From Aquimarina algicola (GTDB lineage: Bacteria; Bacteroidota; Bacteroidia; Flavobacteriales; Flavobacteriaceae), in the NCBI RefSeq assembly GCF_006443095.1, contig NZ_VFWZ01000004.1, positions 372,450 through 436,449 of the forward strand: a DNA stretch of 64,000 nucleotides, written 5' to 3'. The position numbers and the translations under genes were made by a program. Positions 18,909 to 28,300 of this stretch are shown one piece after another (positions within the stretch are counted from its first letter, which is position 1; every line of letters starts with the position of its first letter). The notes below the pieces were generated by a model. It made no database searches and was not told the DNA's origin. It was given only the letters and a program-made list of their open reading frames with translations.

Positions 18909-19841
18909 TTATTTTACCTGGACTAGTTCTACATCAAAAATAAGCGTCGCATTTGGTGGAATCACTCCGCCTGCTCCATTTTGACCATAACCAAGATGTG
19001 GAGGAATTACAAATCTAGCTTTATCGCCTACTTTTAATAAAGCAATACCTTCGTCCCATCCTGAGATAACTTGTCCCATTCCTAAAGAAAAGTCGATCGG
19101 CTGATTTCTTTTATAAGAAGAGTCAAACACTGTACCATCAGGTAAACTTCCTTTATAGTGTACAGATACAATTTTTCCTTTTTCGGCTTGAACTCCATCT
19201 CCATTCTGAATCAATTTGTATCTTAATCCGCTCTCTGTTTTATCAAATCCGGCAGCAAGTTCTTCTAATAATGCTTCAGCTTCTTTTTTTGCAGCAGCTT
19301 CTCTTTCTGCTTTTGCTCCATTAAATGATCTAAATGCCTCTACTGCATTAAACTGTTCTGCGTCCCCTCCTACTCTTTGAATTTCAACAGACTCGATCTC
19401 ATCTCCTTGTTCAATTGTATCAACAATACTTTGTCCTTCTACAACTTTTCCAAATACAGTATGTTTACCATCTAGCCAAGGTGTTTCTACATGTGTAATA
19501 AAAAACTGGCTCCCATTGGTTCCTGGACCTGCATTTGCCATTGATAGAACTCCTGGCCCATCGTGTTTTAAATCGGGGTGTATTTCATCATCAAATTGAT
19601 ATCCTGGTCCACCAGCTCCTGTTCCTTGAGGGTCTCCTCCTTGAATCATAAAATCCGCTATTACTCTATGAAACTTAAGTCCGTTATAATAAGGTTTTCC
19701 TTGTGGTATTACCTGATTTTCTAAATTTCCTTCAGCAAGTCCTACAAAATTACCTACTGTTCCCGGTGTTTTTTTATATTCTAAATCAATAAGGATGCTA
19801 CCTTTTGATGTATTAAATTTTGCATATAATCCGTCTTGCAT
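18909..19841 (-). CDS. Dual prolyl isomerase: cyclophilin fused to FKBP
   Basis: The gene encodes 310 residues with two catalytic folds. The N-terminal cyclophilin (~1-165) shows [40 protein letters not shown] and FGKVVEGQ. A short Ala/Glu/Lys helix (~175-195) links it to a C-terminal FKBP domain (~205-310; [51 protein letters not shown]). Both active-site sets look intact. No signal peptide is present, so the protein is cytosolic. Such two-in-one isomerases (FCBP/CFBP type) are known in some Bacteroidota and protists. It probably acts as a folding helper for slow proline steps. Confidence 0.93.
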   Translation of the reverse strand: MQDGLYAKFNTSKGSILIDLEYKKTPGTVGNFVGLAEGNLENQVIPQGKPYYNGLKFHRVIADFMIQGGDPQGTGAGGPGYQFDDEIHPDLKHDGPGVLSMANAGPGTNGSQFFITHVETPWLDGKHTVFGKVVEGQSIVDTIEQGDEIESVEIQRVGGDAEQFNAVEAFRSFNGAKAEREAAAKKEAEALLEELAAGFDKTESGLRYKLIQNGDGVQAEKGKIVSVHYKGSLPDGTVFDSSYKRNQPIDFSLGMGQVISGWDEGIALLKVGDKARFVIPPHLGYGQNGAGGVIPPNATLIFDVELVQVK

Positions 19842-19936
19842 AACAATTTGTGTTTTTAGCTTTTAATTTTACAGGTGCAAAGATAATCAATTGTTAATGG
19901 TTTATTATCTTTATTTACAATCTTAAACAAAAAGTT

Positions 19937-20101
19937 ATGTTAGAAAATTTTAAATATTTTCAAATTAAGAATCTAAAAATTATTCATGGAGGTAACCATG
20001 CCAATAGTCAAGGTATTCCTGCCGATAATTTAAAAAAATCAACAGACTCTATTATTACTTTACAAGATCATGGAGATAATCTCGGGGTACCGCCAAAATA
20101 A
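19937..20101 (+). CDS. Small peptide with double-glycine leader, putative secreted peptide/bacteriocin precursor
   Basis: An ATG at 19937 opens a 54-codon frame to the TAA at 20101, too short for routine lists. The N-terminus MLENFKYFQIKNLKIIHGG resembles the double-glycine leaders cut by C39 peptidase-ABC exporters (hydrophobic residues spaced before GG at 18-19). The remainder, NHANSQGIPADNLKKS..., would be a 35-residue polar product without cysteine. A -7-like TATCTTTA (19906-19913) lies 24 bp upstream of the ATG. A perfect 48-bp palindrome that can act as terminator begins 1 bp after the stop. These flanks support a real transcription unit. No C39 transporter is seen nearby. Function is inferred only. 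Confidence 0.5.
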   Translation: MLENFKYFQIKNLKIIHGGNHANSQGIPADNLKKSTDSIITLQDHGDNLGVPPK

Positions 20102-20102
20102 C

Positions 20103-20150
20103 AGATAAAACAATAAAGAGGGTGAATTCACCCTCTTTATTGTTTTATCT
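20103..20150. terminator. 48-bp perfect palindrome, bidirectional terminator
   Basis: The sequence from 20103 to 20150 is identical to its own reverse complement over all 48 bases, centred on GAATTC at 20124-20129. It has A/T-rich flanks and a GAGGGTG/CACCCTC core. It lies between the 54-residue peptide gene and recQ, which are convergent, so it can serve both. The perfect symmetry leaves no fixed loop. Confidence 0.8.
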
Positions 20151-20168
20151 CTCAAAATTTATACTTCT

Positions 20169-22373
20169 TTAGTTTGCTACTTCACTAATAAATTTGATAC
20201 GATATAGGCGTAACTCTTCGTCATCATAGTCTCCATCAAATTCTTCTATAGCCATATCTATTTTATCATTTTCGGCTTCTAAAAAATATTCATGAATTTC
20301 TTCTTGTTGATCTTCATCAAGAATTTCATCGATCCAATAGGCTATATTAAGTTTTGTACCACTATATACGATAGCTTCCATTTCCTTAATAAATTCTGGC
20401 ATATCCATTCCTTTTGCGGCAGCGATATCGTCTAGTGGAAGTTTTCTATCTACATTTTGTATTATATATAATTTTAGTCCACTATTTGCACCAGTACTTT
20501 TAACAACAAAATCATCGGGACGAATAATATCATTTTCTTCAACATATTTGGCGATGAGGCCTACAAATTCTTTCCCGTATTTTTTTGCTTTTCCTTCTCC
20601 TACTCCATGAACATTTCCTAATTCTTCTATAGAAACAGGATATTTTAAAGCCATGTCATCTATAGAAGGGTCTTGAAACACAACAAAAGGAGGTACTCCT
20701 AATTTTTTGGCTACAGATTTTCTTAAGTCCTTTAGCATAAGAACTAATTTATCATCACCTGTACCTTTTCCTGAAGATTTAGCCGAAGTCACAATTGTAT
20801 CATCATTTGTCTCATTATAGACGTGATCTTCAGTCATCATAAAACTTTTTGGTGATTTAATAAAGCTTTTCCCTTCATCGGTAAGTTTTATAATTCCATA
20901 TGTTTCGATATCCTTACGTAATAATCCTGAAACTAAAATTTGACGCACTAGCGCCATCCAATATTTCTCGTTATTTTCTTTACCGCTTCCAAAAAATGAC
21001 TGCTCATGTGTTTTGTGCGATATTATCAAGGCATTACTTTTTCCCGTAAGTGTGTTTACCAATTCTTTGGCTTTGTATATCTCTCCTGTTTTGTTTACAA
21101 CTTCTAATAAAAGTCGCACCTCATCTTTAGCCTCATGCTTTTTCTTTGGATTTCTGACATTATCATCCATATCAGCTCCTTCTCCATTAACCTCATCAAA
21201 TTCTTCTCCAAAATAATGAAGAATAAATTTACGTCTTGATATAGATGTTTCTGCAAAAGCAACAATCTCTTGTAAGAGGGCATGTCCTATCTCTTGTTCT
21301 GCAATAGGTTTGCCACTCATAAATTTTTCTAATTTTTCTATATCTTTATAAGCATAGTACGCCAAGCAATGGCCTTCTCCTCCATCGCGCCCTGCACGAC
21401 CCGTTTCTTGATAATAGCTTTCTATACTTTTAGGAATGTCATGATGGATTACAAACCTCACATCCGGTTTATCGATCCCCATCCCAAATGCAATAGTAGC
21501 AACGACAACATCTGCATCTTCCATTAGAAACATATCCTGATGTTTTGCCCTTGTTTTTGCGTCTAGACCTGCATGATATGGAACTGCTCTTACTCCATTA
21601 ACCTCTAATGTTTGAGCTAACTCTTCTACACGTTTTCTACTTAAACAATATACAATACCACTTTTTCCACTATTCTGTTTTACAAAACGTATAATATCGG
21701 CATCTACATTTTTGGTTTTTGGGCGGATTTCATAGAATAAATTGGGGCGATTAAAAGATGCCTTGAATGTTTTGGCATTGCTCATACCCAAATTTTTAAG
21801 AATATCTTCTTGTACTTTTGGAGTTGCAGTCGCAGTAAGACCAATAATAGGAATATCCTCGCCTATTCTTTTGATAATGTTACGTAAGTTACGATACTCA
21901 GGTCGAAAATCGTGTCCCCACTCACTAATACAATGCGCTTCGTCTACCGCTAAGAAGGATATTTTTTGAGATTTTAAAAAATCTACATACTCTTCTTTGG
22001 TAAGTGATTCTGGGGCTACATACAGTAGCTTAGTAACACCATTAGTAATATCATCTTTTACCCTTTTTATTTCAGATTTATTCAAAGATGAATTAAGCAC
22101 ATGGGCTATACCTTCTATAGATGATACACTTCGTATAGCATCCACTTGATTTTTCATTAATGCAATTAGTGGGGATACTACTATTGCAGTTCCATCACAC
22201 ATTAATGCAGGAAGTTGGTAGCATAAGGATTTTCCTCCACCTGTAGGCATTATCACAAAAGTATTTTGTTTATCAAGAATACTTTTTATAACGCTTTCCT
22301 GTAGTCCTCTAAATTGACTAAAGCCAAAATACTTTTTCAAAGCACTTTGCAAGTCAGTTTCGTTAAAACTCAT
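20169..22373 (-). CDS. recQ: RecQ-type ATP-dependent DNA helicase lacking the canonical zinc cysteines
   Basis: The gene encodes 734 residues. The helicase core (~1-350) shows Walker A MPTGGGKSLCYQ (~42-53), DEAH box AVDEAHCISEWGHDFRPEYR, TATATPKV, and motif VI YYQETGRAGRDGG. The RecQ zinc region normally reads CRR...CGxCDxC. Here it reads SRRKFILHYFGEEFDEVNGE followed by GADMDDNV, with no cysteine, so the zinc site is absent. A winged-helix region and an HRDC domain (~525-600, KSVAKKLGVPPFVVFQDPS) follow, with a C-terminal extension of ~110 acidic residues. It unwinds recombination and replication intermediates 3'-5'. Bacteroidota often carry more than one RecQ; this may be the non-zinc paralogue. 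Confidence 0.92.
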   Translation of the reverse strand: MSFNETDLQSALKKYFGFSQFRGLQESVIKSILDKQNTFVIMPTGGGKSLCYQLPALMCDGTAIVVSPLIALMKNQVDAIRSVSSIEGIAHVLNSSLNKSEIKRVKDDITNGVTKLLYVAPESLTKEEYVDFLKSQKISFLAVDEAHCISEWGHDFRPEYRNLRNIIKRIGEDIPIIGLTATATPKVQEDILKNLGMSNAKTFKASFNRPNLFYEIRPKTKNVDADIIRFVKQNSGKSGIVYCLSRKRVEELAQTLEVNGVRAVPYHAGLDAKTRAKHQDMFLMEDADVVVATIAFGMGIDKPDVRFVIHHDIPKSIESYYQETGRAGRDGGEGHCLAYYAYKDIEKLEKFMSGKPIAEQEIGHALLQEIVAFAETSISRRKFILHYFGEEFDEVNGEGADMDDNVRNPKKKHEAKDEVRLLLEVVNKTGEIYKAKELVNTLTGKSNALIISHKTHEQSFFGSGKENNEKYWMALVRQILVSGLLRKDIETYGIIKLTDEGKSFIKSPKSFMMTEDHVYNETNDDTIVTSAKSSGKGTGDDKLVLMLKDLRKSVAKKLGVPPFVVFQDPSIDDMALKYPVSIEELGNVHGVGEGKAKKYGKEFVGLIAKYVEENDIIRPDDFVVKSTGANSGLKLYIIQNVDRKLPLDDIAAAKGMDMPEFIKEMEAIVYSGTKLNIAYWIDEILDEDQQEEIHEYFLEAENDKIDMAIEEFDGDYDDEELRLYRIKFISEVAN

Positions 22374-22548
22374 TAAATTTTTAAACTTTATATACCAATT
22401 AAATTAAAAATTACAATCACAAAAAATCTGTTACCCCAAACTTCAGATTTTGTGGATGTTCTCAGTTTCAATTTGTAAGCCAAAGATAAAAAAAGCATAA
22501 ATTATTACGCTTTTTTTTTGCACTATTTAAAATTAATATGGTATTACA

Positions 22549-22556
22549 TACCTTTG
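22549..22556 (+). promoter_or_regulatory. Candidate -7 element (TACCTTTG) for kdsD-tatC operon
   Basis: TACCTTTG is an exact match to the Bacteroidota -7 consensus TAnnTTTG and lies 55 bp before the kdsD start. The upstream TTG nearest to it (22518-22520) is 28 bp away, which is longer than usual, so only the -7 half is well supported. Confidence 0.45.
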
Positions 22557-22610
22557 CGTAAATTAAAGATAATAAAATCTTTGATTGATAACACGCAAAT
22601 TTCATAAATT

Positions 22611-23576
22611 TTGAATACCCAACACACTATAATTGAATATGCTAAGAAGACAATCGCCGAAGAAGCACGTGCGATTTCTTATTTAGAAGAACTTATTGAC
22701 GAAGAATTTTCTAATGCTGTAGAGACGATTCATAAGTCCAAAGGGCGAGTTATTATCACTGGTATTGGTAAAAGTGCAATTATTGCTACCAAAATTGTAG
22801 CCACAATGAATTCTACTGGTACTCCGGCAGTTTTTATGCATGCTGCAGATGCTATTCATGGAGATTTAGGAAATATCCTAGAAGATGACATAGTGATCTG
22901 TATTTCTAAAAGTGGAAATACTCCCGAAATAAAAGTTCTTGTTCCTTTAATTAAAAGTTTTAAAAATCCTCTTATCGGTATCACTGCCAATAGAGATTCT
23001 TTTTTAGGAAAAGAAGCTGATTATATATTGCATGCTTATGTAGAAAAAGAAGCATGTCCAAATAATCTTGCACCCACTACGAGTACCACTGCCCAATTAG
23101 TTATGGGAGATGCGCTTGCAGTTTGTTTATTGCATTTACAAGGTTTTTCTAGCAGAGACTTTGCAAAATATCATCCAGGGGGAGCTTTAGGCAAAAAGTT
23201 ATATCTACGTGTCAGTGATATTACATCTAAAAATGAAAAACCTGAAGTAGCTCTAGAATCTAATGTGAGGCAAATTATTGTAGAAATGACAGAAAAAAGA
23301 CTTGGAGCTACTGCGGTCACAGACAAAGGGGTAATTCAAGGAATTATTACAGACGGGGATTTACGAAGAATGCTAACAACAAATACTTCTTTTGAAGGAT
23401 TAACTGCAAAAGATATTATGTCTCCAAATCCAAAAAGTATTAATAACGATGCTATGGCTGTAGATGCTTTAGAACGATTAGAGGAAAATTCTATTACACA
23501 ATTATTGGCAGAAGAGAATGGGCAATATGCAGGAATTTTACATATCCACGATCTAATGAGAGAAGGTATTTTATAA
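22611..23576 (+). CDS. kdsD: D-arabinose 5-phosphate isomerase (KdsD/KpsF)
   Basis: The gene encodes 321 residues from a TTG start; no ATG or GTG fits the family N-terminus. The SIS domain (~25-170) has ITGIGKSAIIATKIVATMNS, STGTPAVFMHAADAIHGDLG, VICISKSGNTPE and ACPNNLAPTTSTTA, all typical of KdsD. Two CBS motifs follow (~200-321; MTEKRLGATAVTDKGVIQGI, ITDGDLRRML). It converts ribulose 5-phosphate to arabinose 5-phosphate for Kdo in lipopolysaccharide. Its stop overlaps the tatC start by one base (TAATG), so it is translationally coupled with tatC. Confidence 0.94.
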   Translation: MNTQHTIIEYAKKTIAEEARAISYLEELIDEEFSNAVETIHKSKGRVIITGIGKSAIIATKIVATMNSTGTPAVFMHAADAIHGDLGNILEDDIVICISKSGNTPEIKVLVPLIKSFKNPLIGITANRDSFLGKEADYILHAYVEKEACPNNLAPTTSTTAQLVMGDALAVCLLHLQGFSSRDFAKYHPGGALGKKLYLRVSDITSKNEKPEVALESNVRQIIVEMTEKRLGATAVTDKGVIQGIITDGDLRRMLTTNTSFEGLTAKDIMSPNPKSINNDAMAVDALERLEENSITQLLAEENGQYAGILHIHDLMREGIL

Positions 23577-24412
23577 TGGCAAGCATGACAAAAAAAGACC
23601 CACAATCTATGTCTTTTCTAGATCACCTAGAAGAGTTAAGGTGGCATTTGATAAGAGCAACACTCGCCGTGTTAATAGCAGGAATTATAGCTTTTATAGC
23701 CAAAGAATTTATTTTTGACATTATAATTTTTGGACCAAAAAAGCCTGATTTCCCAACCTATAAAGGATTATGTAATCTATCCAAACTTATGGGGCTGGAT
23801 GAAAGTCTATGTTTCCAGGAATTACCTTTTAGTGTACAAAGTAGGAAAGTTGCAGGACAATTCTCTGTACACATTTGGACATCTATTACCGCTGGATTTA
23901 TTATTGCATTTCCTTTTGTATTATATGAATTTTGGAAGTTTATCGCCCCAGCTATGTACGACAATGAACGAAAATATTCTAAAGGGTTTATCATTATCTG
24001 TTCATTTCTATTTTTTCTGGGTGTATTATTTGGGTACTATGTGATTACACCTCTTTCAATCAACTTTTTAGGAGGATATCAGGTAAGTGAGCAAGTTATT
24101 AATGAATTTGATATTGATAGTTACATAGCACTTGTAAGAGCTTCTGTCATTGCATGCGGGCTTATTTTTGAGCTTCCGGTCATTATGTTTTTCCTGACAA
24201 AAGTTGGATTGGTAACTCCAGAATTTCTCAAAAAATATAGAAAATTTGCTTTAGTAATAGTATTGATCTTGTCTGCTATTATTACCCCACCTGATATTGC
24301 CAGTCAAGTAATTGTAGCAATACCAGTATTGATCCTTTATGAAATCAGTATTGTGATTTCTAAAGCCGTAATTAGAAAAGAAAAAAAATTACAAAAACAA
24401 AAAGCTGTATGA
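23576..24412 (+). CDS. tatC: Twin-arginine translocase subunit TatC
   Basis: The gene encodes 278 residues with six predicted membrane helices. The start MSFLDHLEELRWHLIRATLA carries the TatC signature with the conserved HLEELR cytosolic motif. The conserved FVLYEFWKFIAPAMYDNERK then YSKGFIIICSF lies in the second cytosolic/TM region, and VITPPDIASQVIVAIP near the last helices. A periplasmic insert (~45-85) with two Cys is longer than in E. coli, as usual in Bacteroidota. TatC recognises RR signal peptides. It is coupled to kdsD upstream and overlaps the CMD-family gene downstream by 4 bp (ATGA). Confidence 0.95.
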   Translation: MASMTKKDPQSMSFLDHLEELRWHLIRATLAVLIAGIIAFIAKEFIFDIIIFGPKKPDFPTYKGLCNLSKLMGLDESLCFQELPFSVQSRKVAGQFSVHIWTSITAGFIIAFPFVLYEFWKFIAPAMYDNERKYSKGFIIICSFLFFLGVLFGYYVITPLSINFLGGYQVSEQVINEFDIDSYIALVRASVIACGLIFELPVIMFFLTKVGLVTPEFLKKYRKFALVIVLILSAIITPPDIASQVIVAIPVLILYEISIVISKAVIRKEKKLQKQKAV

Positions 24413-24768
24413 GTACTATAGTAGAAGAATTTAATGCATACAGAGAAAAAATGAATTCTCGTATTCTAGAAGATAACAATAAAATCATAAAAAGAATTTT
24501 TAATCTAGACACCAACGCTTATATGGAAGGCGCCTTAAATGTAAAGACTAAAGAATTACTTGGTCTAGTGGCATCTGCAGTACTACGCTGTGATGATTGT
24601 GTGCGTTATCATCTGGAAACCTGTTACAAAGAAGGGTTAACCAAAGAAGAAGTGGTAGAAGCACTTAGTATAGCAACATTAGTTGGTGGTACAATTGTAA
24701 TTCCACATCTGAGACGTGCTTATGAATTTTGGGATGCTTTAGAAAAAGCAGATACTTCTAAAGCATAA
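24409..24768 (+). CDS. Carboxymuconolactone decarboxylase (AhpD-like) family protein
   Basis: The gene encodes 119 residues, all alpha. The AhpD-like active-site pattern is AVLRCDDCVRYHLETCYKEG (CxxC...H, ~61-80). KTKELLGLVASAVLRC and EEVVEALSIATLVGG are the family's flanking helices. Relatives are thiol-disulfide peroxidase partners or small decarboxylases. Redox function is more likely given the intact CxxC and His. It starts inside the tatC stop (ATGA overlap) and is followed by lptB after 76 bp. Confidence 0.88.
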   Translation: MSTIVEEFNAYREKMNSRILEDNNKIIKRIFNLDTNAYMEGALNVKTKELLGLVASAVLRCDDCVRYHLETCYKEGLTKEEVVEALSIATLVGGTIVIPHLRRAYEFWDALEKADTSKA

Positions 24769-24844
24769 TCATCTTAAGTTTTGAGGTTTTATATAACTTC
24801 TTTACTTTTAGCAACATTTTTTTCTTAAAACAGTCATTTTTAAT

Positions 24845-25588
24845 ATGAAGTTAAAAGCCGATAATTTAATAAAGTCTTACAAAGGCAGAAAAGTAGTAAA
24901 AGGAATCTCTCTGGAAGTAAACCAAGGAGAAATCGTTGGGCTTTTAGGACCAAATGGGGCAGGTAAAACAACTTCGTTTTATATGATTGTAGGTTTAGTA
25001 AAACCGAACAGTGGAAAAATAACACTTGAAAATATCGATATCACCAAATATCCTATGTACAAACGTGCACAAAATGGTATTGGTTATCTTGCACAAGAGG
25101 CTTCTGTATTTAGAAAATTAAGTATCGAAGATAATATTTTGAGTGTTTTACAACTTACCAAGCTTTCTAAAAAAGAACAGCTCCATAAGATGGAAGCGTT
25201 GATTGAAGAGTTTGGACTTGGTCATATCAGAAAAAACCGTGGAGATCTTCTTAGTGGTGGGGAACGTAGACGTACTGAAATTGCCCGGGCCCTTGCCACA
25301 GACCCTAATTTTATCTTACTGGATGAACCATTTGCAGGAGTTGATCCGGTTGCGGTAGAAGATATTCAACGTATCGTAGCACAACTTAAAAACAAAAATA
25401 TTGGTATTCTTATCACCGATCATAATGTTCAAGAAACACTTGCTATAACAGACAGAACTTACCTCATGTTTGAAGGAAGTATTCTAAAAGCAGGAATACC
25501 CGAAGAATTAGCAGAAGATGAAATGGTGAGAAAAGTATATTTAGGACAAAACTTTGAGCTTAGAAAGAAAAAGCTTGATTTTAATTAA
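24845..25588 (+). CDS. lptB: LPS export ABC transporter ATPase LptB
   Basis: The gene encodes 247 residues. Walker A is [19 protein letters not shown] (~32-50), the Q-loop region is [16 protein letters not shown], the signature is [16 protein letters not shown], Walker B is [16 protein letters not shown], and the H-loop is [15 protein letters not shown]. The SGGERRR and DEPFAGVDP variants are characteristic of LptB rather than general importers. It powers lipopolysaccharide extraction from the inner membrane with LptFGC. It lies in the same direction as kdsD, another LPS gene, three genes upstream. Confidence 0.95.
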   Translation: MKLKADNLIKSYKGRKVVKGISLEVNQGEIVGLLGPNGAGKTTSFYMIVGLVKPNSGKITLENIDITKYPMYKRAQNGIGYLAQEASVFRKLSIEDNILSVLQLTKLSKKEQLHKMEALIEEFGLGHIRKNRGDLLSGGERRRTEIARALATDPNFILLDEPFAGVDPVAVEDIQRIVAQLKNKNIGILITDHNVQETLAITDRTYLMFEGSILKAGIPEELAEDEMVRKVYLGQNFELRKKKLDFN

Positions 25589-25647
25589 AAAATATTAGCA
25601 TTATTTGTCCTACTGAAAAACAAACAAAACATTTGTATACCCATCCC

Positions 25648-26403
25648 TTAAGCTTGTTTTTCTTTGAAAAATACTGACAATACTATATATAATAGTATAA
25701 TCAAAGGAATGGCTAAGAACTTAAGAATTACAATCAAAATTACAGAAAGCAGTAAAAAAATGTATCTGATTTTATTATCTGCAAATCCCCAATTCTTAAA
25801 TTTTAGACCAAATAAGGGAATTTCTGCATTCAATAAATAACAGCTTAATAAAGTTATCCCGAGCAAAAACCATTTGTTGAGTAATAAAGTGCTGATCCAT
25901 AGCTCATGTTGAAAACTCAAAATTAAGGGCAAACTTATAATCATCAAAGTATTAGCAGGTGTTGGCAGACCTATAAATGAGGTGGTTTGTCGAGTATCTA
26001 TATTAAATTTAGCTAATCGGTAAGCAGAGGCCAAAGTAATCAAGAATCCTACTAAAGAAATATAAGACCAATCAAAACTTGCAAAAATTTGCTCAGAATC
26101 CCAAGTGTTTGGAAGCACATAAAAAGGTTTTCCGAATACTCGCGATAATAACTGATACATAATGATACCTGGTACTAATCCGCTAGTGACCATATCTGCA
26201 AGAGAATCCAACTGTACTCCTAACTCACTTTGAACCTTGAGAACTCTGGCGGCAAGACCATCAAAAAAGTCAAACCCTATGCCTAATATTACAAAAAACG
26301 CTGCCACTACGAGAAAACCTTCTACAGCAAAAACTACTGCCAGACATCCGCTAAACAAATTAAGTAATGTAATAATATTAGGAATTTGTTTTTTGATCCA
26401 CAT
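25648..26403 (-). CDS. pssA: CDP-diacylglycerol-serine O-phosphatidyltransferase
   Basis: The gene encodes 251 residues, integral membrane with ~7-8 helices. The CDP-alcohol phosphotransferase signature DG(x)2AR(x)8G(x)3D(x)3D is complete: FFDGLAARVLKVQSELGVQL then DSLADMV. The N-terminal KKQIPNIITLLNLFSGCLAV is typical of PssA (type II). The enzyme makes phosphatidylserine, precursor of phosphatidylethanolamine. It converges with lptB and is divergent from lnt. Confidence 0.93.
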   Translation of the reverse strand: MWIKKQIPNIITLLNLFSGCLAVVFAVEGFLVVAAFFVILGIGFDFFDGLAARVLKVQSELGVQLDSLADMVTSGLVPGIIMYQLLSRVFGKPFYVLPNTWDSEQIFASFDWSYISLVGFLITLASAYRLAKFNIDTRQTTSFIGLPTPANTLMIISLPLILSFQHELWISTLLLNKWFLLGITLLSCYLLNAEIPLFGLKFKNWGFADNKIRYIFLLLSVILIVILKFLAIPLIILLYIVLSVFFKEKQA

Positions 26404-26560
26404 ATAATTTTAGATTTCAGCAAAAATAGGAAACTATTTTGGTCTATTCCTATTGAATTAAAACAGAAGAATCGAAGCTTAACAAAAAAGAAGTAATCAA
26501 TTATACTAATTGTAATTAAATAAGCTTATTTTCGTCATTATACCAAGTGTATTTTAAAAT

Positions 26561-28141
26561 ATGAAAAACATATTGTTTGCTATCCTATCCGGAGTATTAC
26601 TTGCTGTAAGTTGGCCTACTTATGGCTTTCCTTTATTTTTATTTTTTGGGTTTATTCCTCTCCTCCTTTTAGAATATAATCTCAGAAAAGTAAAACGCAG
26701 TGCATTAAAAGTTTTTGGATTCTCGTATGTTACATTTTTTATATGGAATATGATAGCTACATGGTGGATTTATAATTCTACCGCTTTTGGAATGTGGTTT
26801 GCCGAAATCATCAATAGTTTATTGATGACATTAGTTTTCTTGCTATATCATGTAGTAGCCAAAAGGACCACTTTTACTATTAGTAGCATATTTTTAATCT
26901 GCATTTGGATGAGTTTTGAGTATTTTCATCTGCAATGGGAGCTTTCCTGGCCTTGGCTTAATCTTGGTAACGGATTTGCAGGGTTTACTTCATGGATACA
27001 ATGGTATGAGTATACCGGAACTTTTGGAGGAACACTTTGGGTATGGATCACCAATATTAGTATTTTCAAAAGTATACTCCTTTTCAAACAACACAAAGAC
27101 AAAACTATTCTATACCGAGCAGCAATTCGCAACGGTCTTATTATTATAGTACCAATTCTTATTTCATTAATTATTCTTAGTACTTACGAAGAAAAAGGAA
27201 AATCTATAGAAGTAGTTCTTTTACAACCAAACATAAATCCTTACACTGAAAAATACAACACAACCGATTCTAGGGTTAGTAAATTATTGGATTCACTTAC
27301 AAAAACTGCTATTACCTCAAATACAAACTTTATTATTGCACCTGAAACTGTTTTTGCCGATAATAATAGACTTAAAAAGTTTGAAACTTCTATCGCAAAA
27401 CGTTCTGCATCTCGAATACTACACGAATATCCAAATGCTCATTTTTTGTCAGGTATCTCTATGATCGATGTTTTTAATACTAAAGATAAGATACGAAAAC
27501 AAACCAACATCTATAAAGAAGGTATTTATTTTGATGATTATAATTCTGCATTTTTTGTAAGACCCAATGGCACTACAGAGCTATATCACAAAAGCAAATT
27601 AGTTGTTGGCGTAGAAAATTTTCCTTATCAAAGTGTTCTTAAACCTCTATTAGGTGATGCAATGATTGATCTGGGTGGAACGGTAGCAAAAAAAACAACG
27701 CAAGACGATAGAGAAGTGTTCTTTACAAAAGATAGTATTGGTGTAGGTCCACTGATTTGTTATGAAAGTATTTATGGTGAGTTTGCAACTGGTTATATAA
27801 GAAATAAAGCGGATTTTTTGGCTATTATAACAAATGATGCGTGGTGGGGCAATACACAGGGGCATCGACAGCACTTATACTATGCAAAACTAAGAGCAAT
27901 TGAAACAAGAAGAAGTATTGCAAGAAGTGCAAATACAGGAATCTCTGCTATTATTAATCAAAAGGGTCAAATTATAGATCAGTTGGGTTATGAAAAGCAA
28001 GGGGCATTAAAAGGAACACTTACTACAAATGATAAAGTTACTGTTTATGTAAGAGCAGGAAACTACTTGGCCAGAATTGCTATTTTTCTCACAGTATTCA
28101 TCTTTTTATTTTCTGTAACGCGAAGAAAGAAAAAAGTTTAA
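26561..28141 (+). CDS. lnt: Apolipoprotein N-acyltransferase
   Basis: The gene encodes 526 residues. About six N-terminal membrane helices (residues ~1-215) start with the conserved LLAVSWPTYGFPLFLFFGFI. A periplasmic nitrilase domain (~225-495) carries the catalytic triad: Glu in IAPETVFADN, Lys in YHKSKLVVGVENFPYQS, and Cys in PLICYESIYGEF. NDAWWGNTQGHRQHLYYAKL and RSIARSANTGISAI are further signatures. A last helix anchors the C-terminus. Lnt adds the third acyl chain to lipoproteins, relevant to the many lipoproteins predicted in this window. Confidence 0.95.
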   Translation: MKNILFAILSGVLLAVSWPTYGFPLFLFFGFIPLLLLEYNLRKVKRSALKVFGFSYVTFFIWNMIATWWIYNSTAFGMWFAEIINSLLMTLVFLLYHVVAKRTTFTISSIFLICIWMSFEYFHLQWELSWPWLNLGNGFAGFTSWIQWYEYTGTFGGTLWVWITNISIFKSILLFKQHKDKTILYRAAIRNGLIIIVPILISLIILSTYEEKGKSIEVVLLQPNINPYTEKYNTTDSRVSKLLDSLTKTAITSNTNFIIAPETVFADNNRLKKFETSIAKRSASRILHEYPNAHFLSGISMIDVFNTKDKIRKQTNIYKEGIYFDDYNSAFFVRPNGTTELYHKSKLVVGVENFPYQSVLKPLLGDAMIDLGGTVAKKTTQDDREVFFTKDSIGVGPLICYESIYGEFATGYIRNKADFLAIITNDAWWGNTQGHRQHLYYAKLRAIETRRSIARSANTGISAIINQKGQIIDQLGYEKQGALKGTLTTNDKVTVYVRAGNYLARIAIFLTVFIFLFSVTRRKKKV

Positions 28142-28255
28142 TCTATAAGCACTACATGCTATCTTAACTCATTTATCAAAAGAATGCATAGAATTAAAAT
28201 AATTAGGAACAATATTTTCTAAAACATCATAAGATACTCGTAACAACTTTATTGT

Positions 28256-28283
28256 TTTGTTAGTCTTCAACTTTGTACCTTTA
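28256..28283 (+). promoter_or_regulatory. Candidate promoter for the ABC-F gene
   Basis: TTTG (28256-28259), a 16-bp spacer and TACCTTTA (28276-28283) match the Bacteroidota TTTG/TAnnTTTG pattern apart from the last base. The predicted start of transcription would be only about 10 bp before the GTG start, giving a very short leader. Confidence 0.4.
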
Positions 28284-28300
28284 CAGCTTTATTTATTATT

